6,082 nucleotides of DNA from Rikenella sp. (lineage in GTDB: Bacteria; Bacteroidota; Bacteroidia; Bacteroidales; Rikenellaceae). The stretch is from the NCBI GenBank assembly GCA_029054535.1, contig JAIDFC010000147.1, positions 1 through 6,082 on the forward strand. Reading direction: 5' to 3'. Made by a program: the position numbers and the translations under genes. Shown one piece after another: positions 1 through 5,793 of this stretch (position 1 is its first letter; each line of letters begins with the position of its first letter). The notes under the pieces are model-generated. The model did no database searches. It saw only the letters and a program-made list of their open reading frames with translations, and was not told where the DNA came from.

Positions 1-924
1 CTCGTAGGTCGTGCCCGCCTTGTTGGCATATTCGTAGCTCCGGATCCACGGATTGAGGATCCGCAACACCTTGTAGTTGGTTCCGTACTTGGCCGCCAGG
101 GCCGACCAGTCGATATTCTGCGCATTGACCGTAACGGTCCGGTAGTTTTCGAACGCCGGCAGATAGTCTTTCCTGCGCAAATGGAATCCGTATTTCTTCG
201 GATTTTCGACCAACAGTTTGCAGGAGAGAATCCGGTAGACATACCGCATCGTCTCCTCCGGCAAAAAGAGGTCATAATAGGATTTCACCCCCTGGATCCC
301 GATCCGTTTGCTGACCCCGGCCAGCCCGGCGTTGTACGACGCGGCCGCCATCGTCCAGTTTCCGTACCGTTTGTAAGCGTCCCGCAGGTACTTGCACGCC
401 GCTTCGGTCGAACGCTCGACATGGAACCGCAGGTCGACATTGTCGCCCGTCTCGACCCCGTAATCCTTGGCTGCCGACTTCATCAGCTGCCACAGCCCCG
501 AAGCTCCGACCGGCGAAACGGTGTTCGGATCCAGGCTGCTCTCGGCCATACAGAGGTATTTGAAGTCCTCCGGAATGCCGTACTTCTTCATGATCGGCTC
601 GATGACCGGAAAGTAGCGGGTCGTCATCCGCAGGGTCCGCAAGGTCCGCGACTGCATGAACATCGTAACGGTCATCTCTCGTTCCAACGCTTCGCGTACT
701 TCGGCGTATTCGAGCGGTACGCGCTCGCCGGCAAAGGTGAGCGATCGAGGCAGATCCGGAATGAACACCGGAGGCGCCTCGTCCGGTACTTCGGATACCG
801 CCGCCGGCGCTGCGGTCGTCGGCGATTCCGGCGACGGTTTTCCGCCGTGTCCCTGTTGCGCGCAAGCTGTCGTAACGACTCCCGCCAGCGCGACGGACGA
901 GAGCAATAAGACGATTTGTTTCAT
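1..924 (-). CDS. MltD-like lytic murein transglycosylase, 3' end cut by window edge
   Basis: Predicted exported enzyme that cleaves the MurNAc-GlcNAc bond of peptidoglycan non-hydrolytically, for wall remodelling or turnover. The ATG at 924 opens a frame running unbroken to base 1 (308 residues seen). Residues 1-20 form a signal peptide (MKQ, then a hydrophobic stretch). It may end at Cys21 as a lipoprotein, although TTAC is a poor lipobox, or be cut by signal peptidase I after A-C-A22. Residues 25-65 are a Pro/Ala/Glu-rich linker. The SLT domain covers about 90-215: Glu128 in MAESS is the expected catalytic acid, followed by GASGLWQ (140-146) and AASYNAG (194-200), the usual SLT motifs; GLWQ is typical of the MltD branch. 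Residues 260-308 contain a weak LysM-like stretch ending in LNPWIRS. It is the third gene of the leftward operon, 10 nt after the permease gene. Family certain; exact subtype less so. Confidence 0.93.
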   Translation of the reverse strand, partial: MKQIVLLLSSVALAGVVTTACAQQGHGGKPSPESPTTAAPAAVSEVPDEAPPVFIPDLPRSLTFAGERVPLEYAEVREALEREMTVTMFMQSRTLRTLRMTTRYFPVIEPIMKKYGIPEDFKYLCMAESSLDPNTVSPVGASGLWQLMKSAAKDYGVETGDNVDLRFHVERSTEAACKYLRDAYKRYGNWTMAAASYNAGLAGVSKRIGIQGVKSYYDLFLPEETMRYVYRILSCKLLVENPKKYGFHLRRKDYLPAFENYRTVTVNAQNIDWSALAAKYGTNYKVLRILNPWIRSYEYANKAGTTYE

Positions 925-930
925 GGTATG

Positions 931-936
931 TCTCCT
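931..936 (-). promoter_or_regulatory. Shine-Dalgarno AGGAGA overlapping the permease stop codon
   Basis: Read on the minus strand, TAGGAGA contains both the TAG stop of the TauE-like gene (937-935) and a good Shine-Dalgarno sequence, six nucleotides before the ATG of the transglycosylase at 924. The stop is physically part of the ribosome-binding site, which suggests that translation of the two genes is coupled. This also fixes the start of the transglycosylase. Confidence 0.75.
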
Positions 937-1714
937 ATAATATATGTTCCAACGCATTTCGGATGCTGATTATTTTGAAAAGGTCGAGTACGGTCAGCGC
1001 GATGAAGACGATCAACAACCACCGCAACAGTTGCGTATTGATCTGCGTGGCGTACTTCGACGCGACGTATGCCCCGATCACATTCCCGATGGCATGGATG
1101 AACCCGTAGCTGTAATTCACCTGTCCGTGCCACATGTAGACGGCCAGCGTCAACGGAATATAGAGCATCACGATAAAGCTCTTCAGTGCGTTGGCCGTGA
1201 TGACGTCGTATCCCATCCCCATAATGGTGAGTCCGAGAATGACGTATCCCATCCCGATCTGGAACGCGCCGCCGTAGAGTCCCACCAAAAAGAACCACAG
1301 GTAATCGAGTTTCCGCACGGCACGCAACGGTTTCCCGTTGCCTTTCAGGATCCGGTTCGGGCTGAAGAGCAACAAAACGAGCAGCAGAATCAAGATGGTT
1401 GCCAGCAGTATGACGAAGATCGACGGTCTGACCCACGCGGCAAATTCGGCCCCCACGACCGCCCCGAGTGCTGTGGGAATCCCGAGCCGCAGCCCCACGG
1501 CATAGTCCAGCAGTCTCTGCCGTCGAAAGTTGAAGGCCGCCGCCCCCACCTGAAACAGCACCGGTAATCGATTCGTCCCGTTGGCTACCTCGATCGGAAG
1601 CCCCAACGCGGTATAAACCGAAATCGATACCACTGCCGCCGCCCCTGCAAAGGTATTGACCACGCCGACGAAAATTCCGGAACAAATCAGCAGTATGACA
1701 ATCGACACGCTCAT
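935..1714 (-). CDS. TauE/SafE-family membrane permease (sulfite/organosulfur exporter family)
   Basis: Integral membrane protein of 259 residues, the usual size for the family (about 250-270). Members export or move small anions such as sulfite, sulfoacetate or other organosulfur compounds, but the substrate here cannot be read from sequence. About seven or eight hydrophobic segments are visible, near residues 3-20, 22-38, 49-62, 71-91, 98-117, 138-160, 178-195, 204-219 and 228-247, some of which may be re-entrant. The two-fold repeat of the family shows as small-residue motifs: TFAGAAA with NGTNR (21-49) in the first half and GLYGGAFQIGMG (145-156) with ANALKSF (174-180) in the second. The ATG at 1714 lies only 3 nt after the stop of the omega-amidase gene, with GAGGAG six bases upstream, so the start is secure. 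Middle gene of the leftward operon; no promoter of its own is apparent. Confidence 0.9.
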   Translation of the reverse strand: MSVSIVILLICSGIFVGVVNTFAGAAAVVSISVYTALGLPIEVANGTNRLPVLFQVGAAAFNFRRQRLLDYAVGLRLGIPTALGAVVGAEFAAWVRPSIFVILLATILILLLVLLLFSPNRILKGNGKPLRAVRKLDYLWFFLVGLYGGAFQIGMGYVILGLTIMGMGYDVITANALKSFIVMLYIPLTLAVYMWHGQVNYSYGFIHAIGNVIGAYVASKYATQINTQLLRWLLIVFIALTVLDLFKIISIRNALEHIL

Positions 1715-1717
1715 CGA

Positions 1718-2527
1718 CTACTCCTCGCCCAGTGTAAAGTTGTCGGCATCCAAGTGTGCCGGGAAACGGCGCCGGAAGGCCTCCAGTTCCGAAAGCGAGA
1801 AGGTGGCCGAGATCATCTCCTCGCGTCCCGGTGTTGCTTCGGCCAAATAGTTTCCTGCAAAGTCGATGGCTGCCGAGTCGCCCGAATATGGCAACTCTCC
1901 CGGTTCCGTTCCGCACCGGTTAGCTCCTATTGCATAGGCCAGATTTTCGATCGCCCGGGCCCGCAACAGCGTCTTCCACGCCTCGCGCCTCGCCTCCGGC
2001 CAGCAGGCCACGTAGACCAATACGTCGTAATCCCCCCGGTTCCGCGCGAAGACCGGAAACCGCAGGTCGTAGCAAACCAACGGGCAGATCCGGAACCCTT
2101 TGTAATGAACGATCAGCCGCCGTTCGCTCCCCTCGGCGTAATGCTCGTGCTCGCCGCCCATCCGGAACCGATGCCGCTTGTTGTACGTGAGCCACACGCC
2201 GTCCGGCGTGAAGAAAAACAGCCGGTTGAAATACCCCGTCTCCGGTTCCGTCCGCCGCACGTGGTCGCGGATCGCGACGCTCGTAATGATCGCCTTGCCG
2301 CTCCGCACCGCCAAATCCCGCATGAAAGTTACCACTTCGCCGTCCATCTCCTGAGCGATCCGCTCTGGAGCCATGCTGAATCCCGTGGCGAACATCTCGG
2401 GCAACACCACCAGATCGGCTCCCTGCGTTTCGCGCTCCACCCACTCGGCCACGCGCCGACAATTCTCGGCCGGATCCTCCCACCGAATGTCCATCTGAAA
2501 TACCGATACCTGCAACCTGCTATCCAT
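1718..2527 (-). CDS. yafV: Omega-amidase, YafV/Nit2 type (nitrilase superfamily)
   Basis: Cytoplasmic C-N hydrolase of 269 residues (E. coli YafV is about 256). The family deamidates alpha-ketoglutaramate and related omega-amides made by glutamine-type transaminases, including those acting in methionine salvage, giving the 2-oxoacid and ammonia. The nitrilase triad is visible: Glu44 in LPEMF, Lys117 in NKRHRF and Cys152 in VCYDLRFP. GEHEHY (125-130), RAIENLAYAIGANR and the SGDS segment also match the YafV branch. I chose the ATG at 2527 because homologues begin a few residues before the first strand (LQVSVFQ) and it follows a good promoter by about 70 nt. An in-frame GTG at 2581 would add 18 residues with no family resemblance and no Shine-Dalgarno sequence. 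The chosen ATG also lacks a clear Shine-Dalgarno sequence, as is common in Bacteroidota. First gene of the leftward operon. Confidence 0.92.
   Translation of the reverse strand: MDSRLQVSVFQMDIRWEDPAENCRRVAEWVERETQGADLVVLPEMFATGFSMAPERIAQEMDGEVVTFMRDLAVRSGKAIITSVAIRDHVRRTEPETGYFNRLFFFTPDGVWLTYNKRHRFRMGGEHEHYAEGSERRLIVHYKGFRICPLVCYDLRFPVFARNRGDYDVLVYVACWPEARREAWKTLLRARAIENLAYAIGANRCGTEPGELPYSGDSAAIDFAGNYLAEATPGREEMISATFSLSELEAFRRRFPAHLDADNFTLGEE
1721..1726 (-). promoter_or_regulatory. Shine-Dalgarno GAGGAG inside the last codons of the omega-amidase gene
   Basis: On the minus strand the final two Glu codons of the omega-amidase (GAG GAG) double as a Shine-Dalgarno sequence. They are followed by the TAG stop, three bases (TCG), then the ATG of the permease at 1714. 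The spacing to the ATG is six bases. Ribosomes terminating on the first gene would sit on the initiation site of the second. Confidence 0.75.
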
Positions 2528-2598
2528 AATACTTGTCCATGTCGGTTCTTCGATAACATGCCGGAAGTACACTCCCCGCACGTCGCTAAAGAACGAAA

Positions 2599-2635
2599 TC
2601 GTGCAAATTTACGTTACGCGGTGGATTCGTGCAAA
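2599..2635. repeat. Imperfect direct repeat TCGTGCAAA in the divergent promoter region
   Basis: The 9-mer TCGTGCAAA occurs at 2599-2607 and again at 2627-2635, 28 bp apart. Similarity continues a little (TTTACG after the first copy, GTTTCG after the second). Each copy contains one of the two promoter boxes of the leftward operon on its complementary strand, so part of the likeness comes from the shared TTTG. The extra TCGTG could be chance or a half-site for a regulator. Confidence 0.45.
2604..2635 (-). promoter_or_regulatory. Bacteroidota-type promoter for the leftward operon (TTTG-N20-TAAATTTG)
   Basis: Read on the minus strand, TTTG (2635-2632) is followed after 20 bases by TAAATTTG (2611-2604), a full match to the Bacteroidota primary sigma consensus TTTG-N19-21-TAnnTTTG. 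Transcription would start near 2597, leaving about 70 nt of leader before the omega-amidase ATG at 2527. The spacing and both boxes are seen directly; promoter activity is inferred. Confidence 0.72.
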
Positions 2636-2670
2636 GTTTCGGGGGATGATTATTCTTTCGTGGAAAATTC

Positions 2671-2678
2671 TATCTTTG
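2671..2678 (+). promoter_or_regulatory. Candidate -7 element TATCTTTG for the cvfB-like gene
   Basis: TATCTTTG matches the Bacteroidota -7 consensus TAnnTTTG exactly. No convincing TTG/TTTG box lies 19-21 bases upstream, so the promoter is incomplete by consensus. Transcription would begin around 2684, giving a leader of roughly 27 nt before the TTG start at 2711. In that case the upstream in-frame GTG codons (2660 and 2678) would not be in the transcript. Confidence 0.5.
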
Positions 2679-2699
2679 TGATTATTCATGAACGAAAGC

Positions 2700-2705
2700 G
2701 GAGGA
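2700..2705 (+). promoter_or_regulatory. Strong Shine-Dalgarno GGAGGA that decides a TTG start
   Basis: GGAGGA lies five bases before the TTG at 2711. The reading frame has no ATG near the family's expected N-terminus, and this is the only codon there combining a start-capable triplet with a ribosome-binding site. It is therefore the main reason for calling a TTG start for the cvfB-like gene. Confidence 0.7.
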
Positions 2706-2710
2706 CGAAT

Positions 2711-3544
2711 TTGATACGAGTTGCGAATTACAATCGGTTGACCATTGCGCGGAAGACGGACAACGGCCTTTATCTGACAGACGATGCGGGAGGTGAGGTG
2801 CTGTTGCCGAACCGTTACGTTCCGGAGGCATACGAAATCGGGGACGAGTTGGAGGTCTTCGTTTATACCGATTCGGAGGATAGGCCTGTGGCCACGACCG
2901 AGCGGCCGAAGGTCGTCGAGGGCGGGATCGCCGCGTTGCAGGCCGTGGGTTTCAATGCCCACGGGGCTTTTCTCGACTGGGGCTTGCCCAAGGACCTCTT
3001 CGTGCCGAAGCGGAACCAACAGGCGCCGATGATGGTCGGCGAGTGGTATGTGGTAACGGTCTATGCCGATCGGGTTACGGGCCGGGCGGTGGGGAGTTCG
3101 AAACTGAATCGGATTATCAACAACGACGAGATTACCGTGCGGACGAAAGAGGAGGTCGATATTCTGGTGGCGGTGCGGAAACCGAAAGGCTTCCGGGTGG
3201 TGATCAACGACCGGCACTGGGGGATGCTGTACGACAACCAGATCTTTACCGACGTGAAGCTCGGGATGCGGATGAAGGCCTACGTGCGGAAGATCGCTGA
3301 AGACGGTCGGATCGACGTCTCGCTCCAGCAGGAGGGGTTCGACCAAGTGAAAGTGGCGGCGGAAGAGATTCTGAGGATGATCGATGAGGCGGGAGGCGTT
3401 TTGCCGGTGGGCGACAAATCCGATCCGGAGGAGGTGCGGATGACGACCGGGATGAGCAAAAAGATCTTCAAACGGGCCGTAGGGTACCTGATGAGCCACG
3501 GGAAGGTCGAAAACGGCGACCTTGCGGTGAAACGGCGGAAATAG
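2711..3544 (+). CDS. cvfB: CvfB/YitL-family S1-domain RNA-binding protein
   Basis: Cytoplasmic RNA-binding protein of 277 residues, normal for the family (about 275-300). In Staphylococcus aureus, CvfB affects expression of virulence genes; the role in Bacteroidota is not established. The layout fits three S1-like beta-barrels (about 1-62, 64-133 and 146-206) followed by a winged-helix domain (about 213-275). Family landmarks are GxYLTDD..GEVLLP (19-33), ATTERPK (61-67), GAFLDWGLPKDLFVP (85-99) and the C-terminal MSKKIFKRAVGYL. The start is TTG at 2711: it gives MIRVANYNRLTIARK, which lines up with the short N-terminus of homologues, and GGAGGA sits five bases upstream. The open frame extends far upstream across the antisense of the omega-amidase gene, so automatic calling could produce a much too long protein. 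Divergent from the leftward operon; probably single-gene, since purA follows after 136 bp. Confidence 0.9.
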   Translation: MIRVANYNRLTIARKTDNGLYLTDDAGGEVLLPNRYVPEAYEIGDELEVFVYTDSEDRPVATTERPKVVEGGIAALQAVGFNAHGAFLDWGLPKDLFVPKRNQQAPMMVGEWYVVTVYADRVTGRAVGSSKLNRIINNDEITVRTKEEVDILVAVRKPKGFRVVINDRHWGMLYDNQIFTDVKLGMRMKAYVRKIAEDGRIDVSLQQEGFDQVKVAAEEILRMIDEAGGVLPVGDKSDPEEVRMTTGMSKKIFKRAVGYLMSHGKVENGDLAVKRRK

Positions 3545-3577
3545 GAGGGGGCGATTTTGGCCGAATGCCGTTTTTTT
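3530..3577 (+). terminator. Weak candidate terminator after the cvfB-like gene
   Basis: AAACGGC (3530-3536), just before the stop codon, can pair with GCCGTTT (3567-3573), and a run of seven T follows (3571-3577). The loop is long (30 nt), and a smaller GGC/GCC hairpin (3559-3569) competes, so this is a poor Rho-independent terminator. The T-tract after a GC-containing stem is the only positive sign. Confidence 0.3.
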
Positions 3578-3586
3578 GTACTTTTA
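3556..3586 (+). promoter_or_regulatory. Candidate purA promoter (TTTG-N19-TACTTTTA)
   Basis: TTTG (3556-3559) precedes TACTTTTA (3579-3586) by 19 bases. This fits the Bacteroidota promoter pattern except for the last base of the -7 box. Transcription would start near 3593, leaving about 85-90 nt of leader before purA. That leader contains a perfect 10-bp palindrome GCGACGTCGC (3636-3645), for which I have no assigned role. Confidence 0.45.
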
Positions 3587-3680
3587 CCGGTCGGTTTCGC
3601 GCCGAACGCAGTCGAGGCGGGTCTTTGTAACTGTAGCGACGTCGCGCGATCTCGAGCTTGTTTAATCACTAAAACCAACC

Positions 3681-4946
3681 ATGAAAGTTGATGTAGTTCT
3701 CGGCCTGCAATGGGGCGACGAAGGTAAAGGAAAAGTCGTGGACGTGCTGACGCCCGATTATCAGGTCATCGCCCGGTTCCAGGGAGGGCCGAATGCCGGA
3801 CACTCCCTGCATTTCGGCGACAAGGTGCACGTGTTGCGCTCGATACCGTCCGGGATTTTTCGCGACAACGCCGTCAATATCATCGGGAACGGGGTGGTGC
3901 TTGATCCGGTGATGTTCGCCCAGGAGGTCGGCGAGTTGGAGCAGTTGGGGGTCGACGTAACGGCCAAAATCAAGATCGCCAAGAAAGCGCACTTGATTTT
4001 GCCGACTCATCGGATACTCGACGCGGCCAGCGAGGCGGCCAAAGGAAAGGCCAAAATCGGCTCCACGCTCAAGGGGATCGGGCCGACCTATATGGATAAG
4101 ACCGGGCGGAACGGCTTGCGGGTGGGGGATATTCTCTCGCCGTCGTTCATGGAGCGGTACGAGCGGCTCAAGCAGAAACATGTGGCGATGCTGGCGCAGT
4201 TCGAGGGGTTCGCTTACGATATTGCGGAGTACGAGGCGCAGTGGTTCGCCGGGATCGAGACGCTGCGACGGTTCTCGATTATCGAGGGGGAACATGAGGT
4301 CAATCGGCTTTTGGCTGAGGGACAGGGGATTTTGGCCGAGGGGGCGCAGGGTTCGTTGTTGGATGTGGACTATGGGACCTATCCGTTCGTAACCTCGTCC
4401 AATACGGTGTGTGCCGGAGCTTGCATCGGGCTCGGGGTGGCGCCGAATCGGATCGGGGAGGTTTTCGGGATCTTCAAAGCGTACTGCACGCGGGTGGGGA
4501 GCGGACCGTTCCCTACCGAGCTGTTCGATCAGACGGGCAAGGATCTGCAACGGATCGGACACGAGTTCGGGGCGGTAACCGGCCGGGAGCGCAGGTGCGG
4601 ATGGCTCGATATGGTGGCTTTGAAGTACAGCGCGATGATTAACGGCGTTACGCAGCTCATCATGATGAAATCCGATGTACTCAATACGTTCCCGACCATC
4701 AAGGTGGCGGTGGCTTACGAGATCGGCGGACGGCGGGTTACGGAGTTCCCGTATGAGACCAATGAGGAAATCACTCCTATATATAAGGAGTTCGAGGGGT
4801 GGAACTGCGACATCAATGGGGTTAGGCGGTACGAGGATTTTCCGCGGCAGTTCAAAGAGTATGTCGAATTTATCGAGCGGGAGACGGGCGTTCCGGTGAA
4901 GATCATTTCCGTCGGACCGGATCGCGAGGAGACCATCGTCAGGTGA
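3681..4946 (+). CDS. purA: Adenylosuccinate synthetase
   Basis: Cytoplasmic enzyme joining IMP and aspartate with GTP to give adenylosuccinate, the first step from IMP to AMP. The 421 residues compare with 432 in E. coli. Signatures appear in order: GDEGKGK (12-18) with catalytic Asp13; GGPNAGH (35-41) with catalytic His41; GSTLKGIGPTY (127-137), part of the IMP site; GAQGSLLDVDYGTYPF (221-236) and TSSNT (238-242); GSGPFPTE (273-280); TGRERRCGWLD (300-310), covering the aspartate/IMP-binding loop; KSD (330-332) of the guanine site; and SVGPDR (410-415) near the C-terminus. All key residues are present, so it should be active. The ATG at 3681 gives the canonical N-terminus (MKVDVVLGLQWGDEGKGK) with no Shine-Dalgarno sequence (AAAACCAACC upstream). 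It is probably transcribed from its own promoter and ends before the hairpin at 4988. Confidence 0.98.
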   Translation: MKVDVVLGLQWGDEGKGKVVDVLTPDYQVIARFQGGPNAGHSLHFGDKVHVLRSIPSGIFRDNAVNIIGNGVVLDPVMFAQEVGELEQLGVDVTAKIKIAKKAHLILPTHRILDAASEAAKGKAKIGSTLKGIGPTYMDKTGRNGLRVGDILSPSFMERYERLKQKHVAMLAQFEGFAYDIAEYEAQWFAGIETLRRFSIIEGEHEVNRLLAEGQGILAEGAQGSLLDVDYGTYPFVTSSNTVCAGACIGLGVAPNRIGEVFGIFKAYCTRVGSGPFPTELFDQTGKDLQRIGHEFGAVTGRERRCGWLDMVALKYSAMINGVTQLIMMKSDVLNTFPTIKVAVAYEIGGRRVTEFPYETNEEITPIYKEFEGWNCDINGVRRYEDFPRQFKEYVEFIERETGVPVKIISVGPDREETIVR

Positions 4947-4987
4947 TTGACGGGGAGGGGCGTTGTATGATATTGAAAACGAGAATG

Positions 4988-5018
4988 AAAGCTAAAAACA
5001 TTTTGTTTTTAGCTTTTT
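4988..5018 (+). terminator. Perfect 13-bp hairpin between purA and dapB
   Basis: AAAGCTAAAAACA (4988-5000) pairs perfectly with TGTTTTTAGCTTT (5004-5016) around a TTT loop, and the T-run continues to 5018. It lies 41 bases after the purA stop. The stem has only three G-C pairs, so it is weaker than classical terminators, but the perfect pairing and T-rich 3' side fit an intrinsic terminator of purA. No other inverted repeat of this quality was found in the window. Confidence 0.7.
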
Positions 5019-5032
5019 ATGTATTACTTTCA
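5002..5032 (+). promoter_or_regulatory. Low-confidence dapB promoter overlapping the purA hairpin
   Basis: TTTG (5002-5005), inside the hairpin, precedes TACTTTCA (5025-5032) by 19 bases. The -7 box matches the Bacteroidota consensus at six of eight positions counting the free ones. The spacing and the TACTTT core resemble the purA candidate. The start would fall near 5038, leaving a leader of only about 10 nt before dapB, so readthrough from purA remains an alternative. Confidence 0.28.
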
Positions 5033-5047
5033 CCAAGAAGTTGAATT

Positions 5048-5773
5048 ATGAAAATCGCACTGATAGGTTACGGCAAGATGGGACACGAGATCGAACGGAT
5101 CCTCGTGTCGCGAGGGCACGAAATCCCGCTGATTATCGACATGGACAACACCGATCAACTCACGGCCGAGAATCTTCGGACGTGCGATGTGGCGATCGAG
5201 TTTACGACGCCGAACACGGCATATGGCAATATCGTCGCATGTTTGGAGGCGGACGTTCCGGTGGTTTGCGGGACTACGGCCTGGCTCGATCGGTTGCCGG
5301 AGGTAACGGCCCTTTGCGAAGAGCGGAAAGGGGCGTTCTTCTACGCTTCTAATTATAGCGTCGGCGTGAATCTCTTCTTCGCGATCAACCGGAAATTGGC
5401 CGAGATGATGAACCGTTTCCCGGAGTACGACGTTACGTTGAACGAGGTGCACCACGTGCAGAAAAAAGATGCGCCGAGCGGTACGGCCGTTACGTTGGCC
5501 GAGGATATCTTGGCCGGGATCGATCGCAAGACCTCTTGGACCTTAGGGGCGACGACCGTGCCGACGGAGTTGGGCGTAACGGCGCAGAGACGGGCGATGG
5601 TGCCCGGGATTCATACCGTGGTGTGGGAGTCGGACGCCGACATCATTACGATCGATCATAACGCCAAAAACCGGAGCGGATTTGCGATGGGAGCGGTGCT
5701 GGCGGCGGAGTTCCTGGCCGATAAGCGAGGGATGGGACGGATGTATGGGATGAAAGACCTGTTGGGATTCTAA
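5048..5773 (+). CDS. dapB: 4-hydroxy-tetrahydrodipicolinate reductase
   Basis: Cytoplasmic NAD(P)H-dependent reductase of the diaminopimelate pathway, giving tetrahydrodipicolinate for lysine and for the peptidoglycan cross-bridge. The 241 residues are fewer than the 273 of E. coli DapB but usual for Bacteroidota forms. The Rossmann nucleotide-binding loop GYGKMG is at 7-12; IEFTTPN (50-56) and GTTAW (75-79) line the cofactor site; ASNYSVGVN (100-108) is the conserved hinge segment. The catalytic motif EVHHVQKKDAPSGTA (133-147) carries His135, His136 and Lys139, matching the E. coli His159/His160/Lys163 pattern, and DAPSGTA binds the substrate carboxylate. The ATG at 5048 gives a start directly at the first Rossmann strand; the upstream AAGAAG is at most a weak ribosome-binding site. 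It lies 20 nt before lepB, so both are probably cotranscribed. Confidence 0.97.
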   Translation: MKIALIGYGKMGHEIERILVSRGHEIPLIIDMDNTDQLTAENLRTCDVAIEFTTPNTAYGNIVACLEADVPVVCGTTAWLDRLPEVTALCEERKGAFFYASNYSVGVNLFFAINRKLAEMMNRFPEYDVTLNEVHHVQKKDAPSGTAVTLAEDILAGIDRKTSWTLGATTVPTELGVTAQRRAMVPGIHTVVWESDADIITIDHNAKNRSGFAMGAVLAAEFLADKRGMGRMYGMKDLLGF

Positions 5774-5793
5774 ACGGAACGAGAAGAAAAAAG

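Noticed and set aside
181..909. Plus-strand open frame of 242 codons
   Set aside because: It lies antisense to the lytic transglycosylase, whose minus-strand frame has clear SLT motifs. The product is Arg-rich without recognisable domains, a typical shadow in GC-rich DNA.
921..1916. Minus-strand open frame of 331 codons overlapping the permease and omega-amidase genes
   Set aside because: It is an out-of-frame shadow. The permease frame gives a coherent multi-span membrane protein and the omega-amidase frame has its catalytic triad, while this one is Arg/Gly-rich and lacks domain features.
2527..2581. GTG at 2581 as start of the omega-amidase, adding 18 residues
   Set aside because: The extra residues do not resemble the family N-terminus and no Shine-Dalgarno sequence precedes the GTG. 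The ATG at 2527 matches the expected length better.
2609..3499. Minus-strand open frame of 296 codons antisense to the cvfB-like gene
   Set aside because: His/Pro/Arg-rich antisense shadow of a well-recognised S1-domain protein; no start or ribosome-binding support.
3636..3645. Perfect palindrome GCGACGTCGC in the purA leader
   Set aside because: It is too short for confidence in GC-rich DNA, has no second copy and no known match to a PurR-like operator; noted under the purA promoter only.
3669..4562. Minus-strand open frame of 297 codons antisense to purA
   Set aside because: PurA is certain on the plus strand with all active-site motifs; the antisense frame shows no family features.
4773..4791. 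Inverted repeat ACTCCT-ATATATA-AGGAGT inside purA, containing an AGGAG word
   Set aside because: It is a 6-bp stem within well-conserved coding sequence, and no start codon follows AGGAG at a usable distance. Most likely chance.
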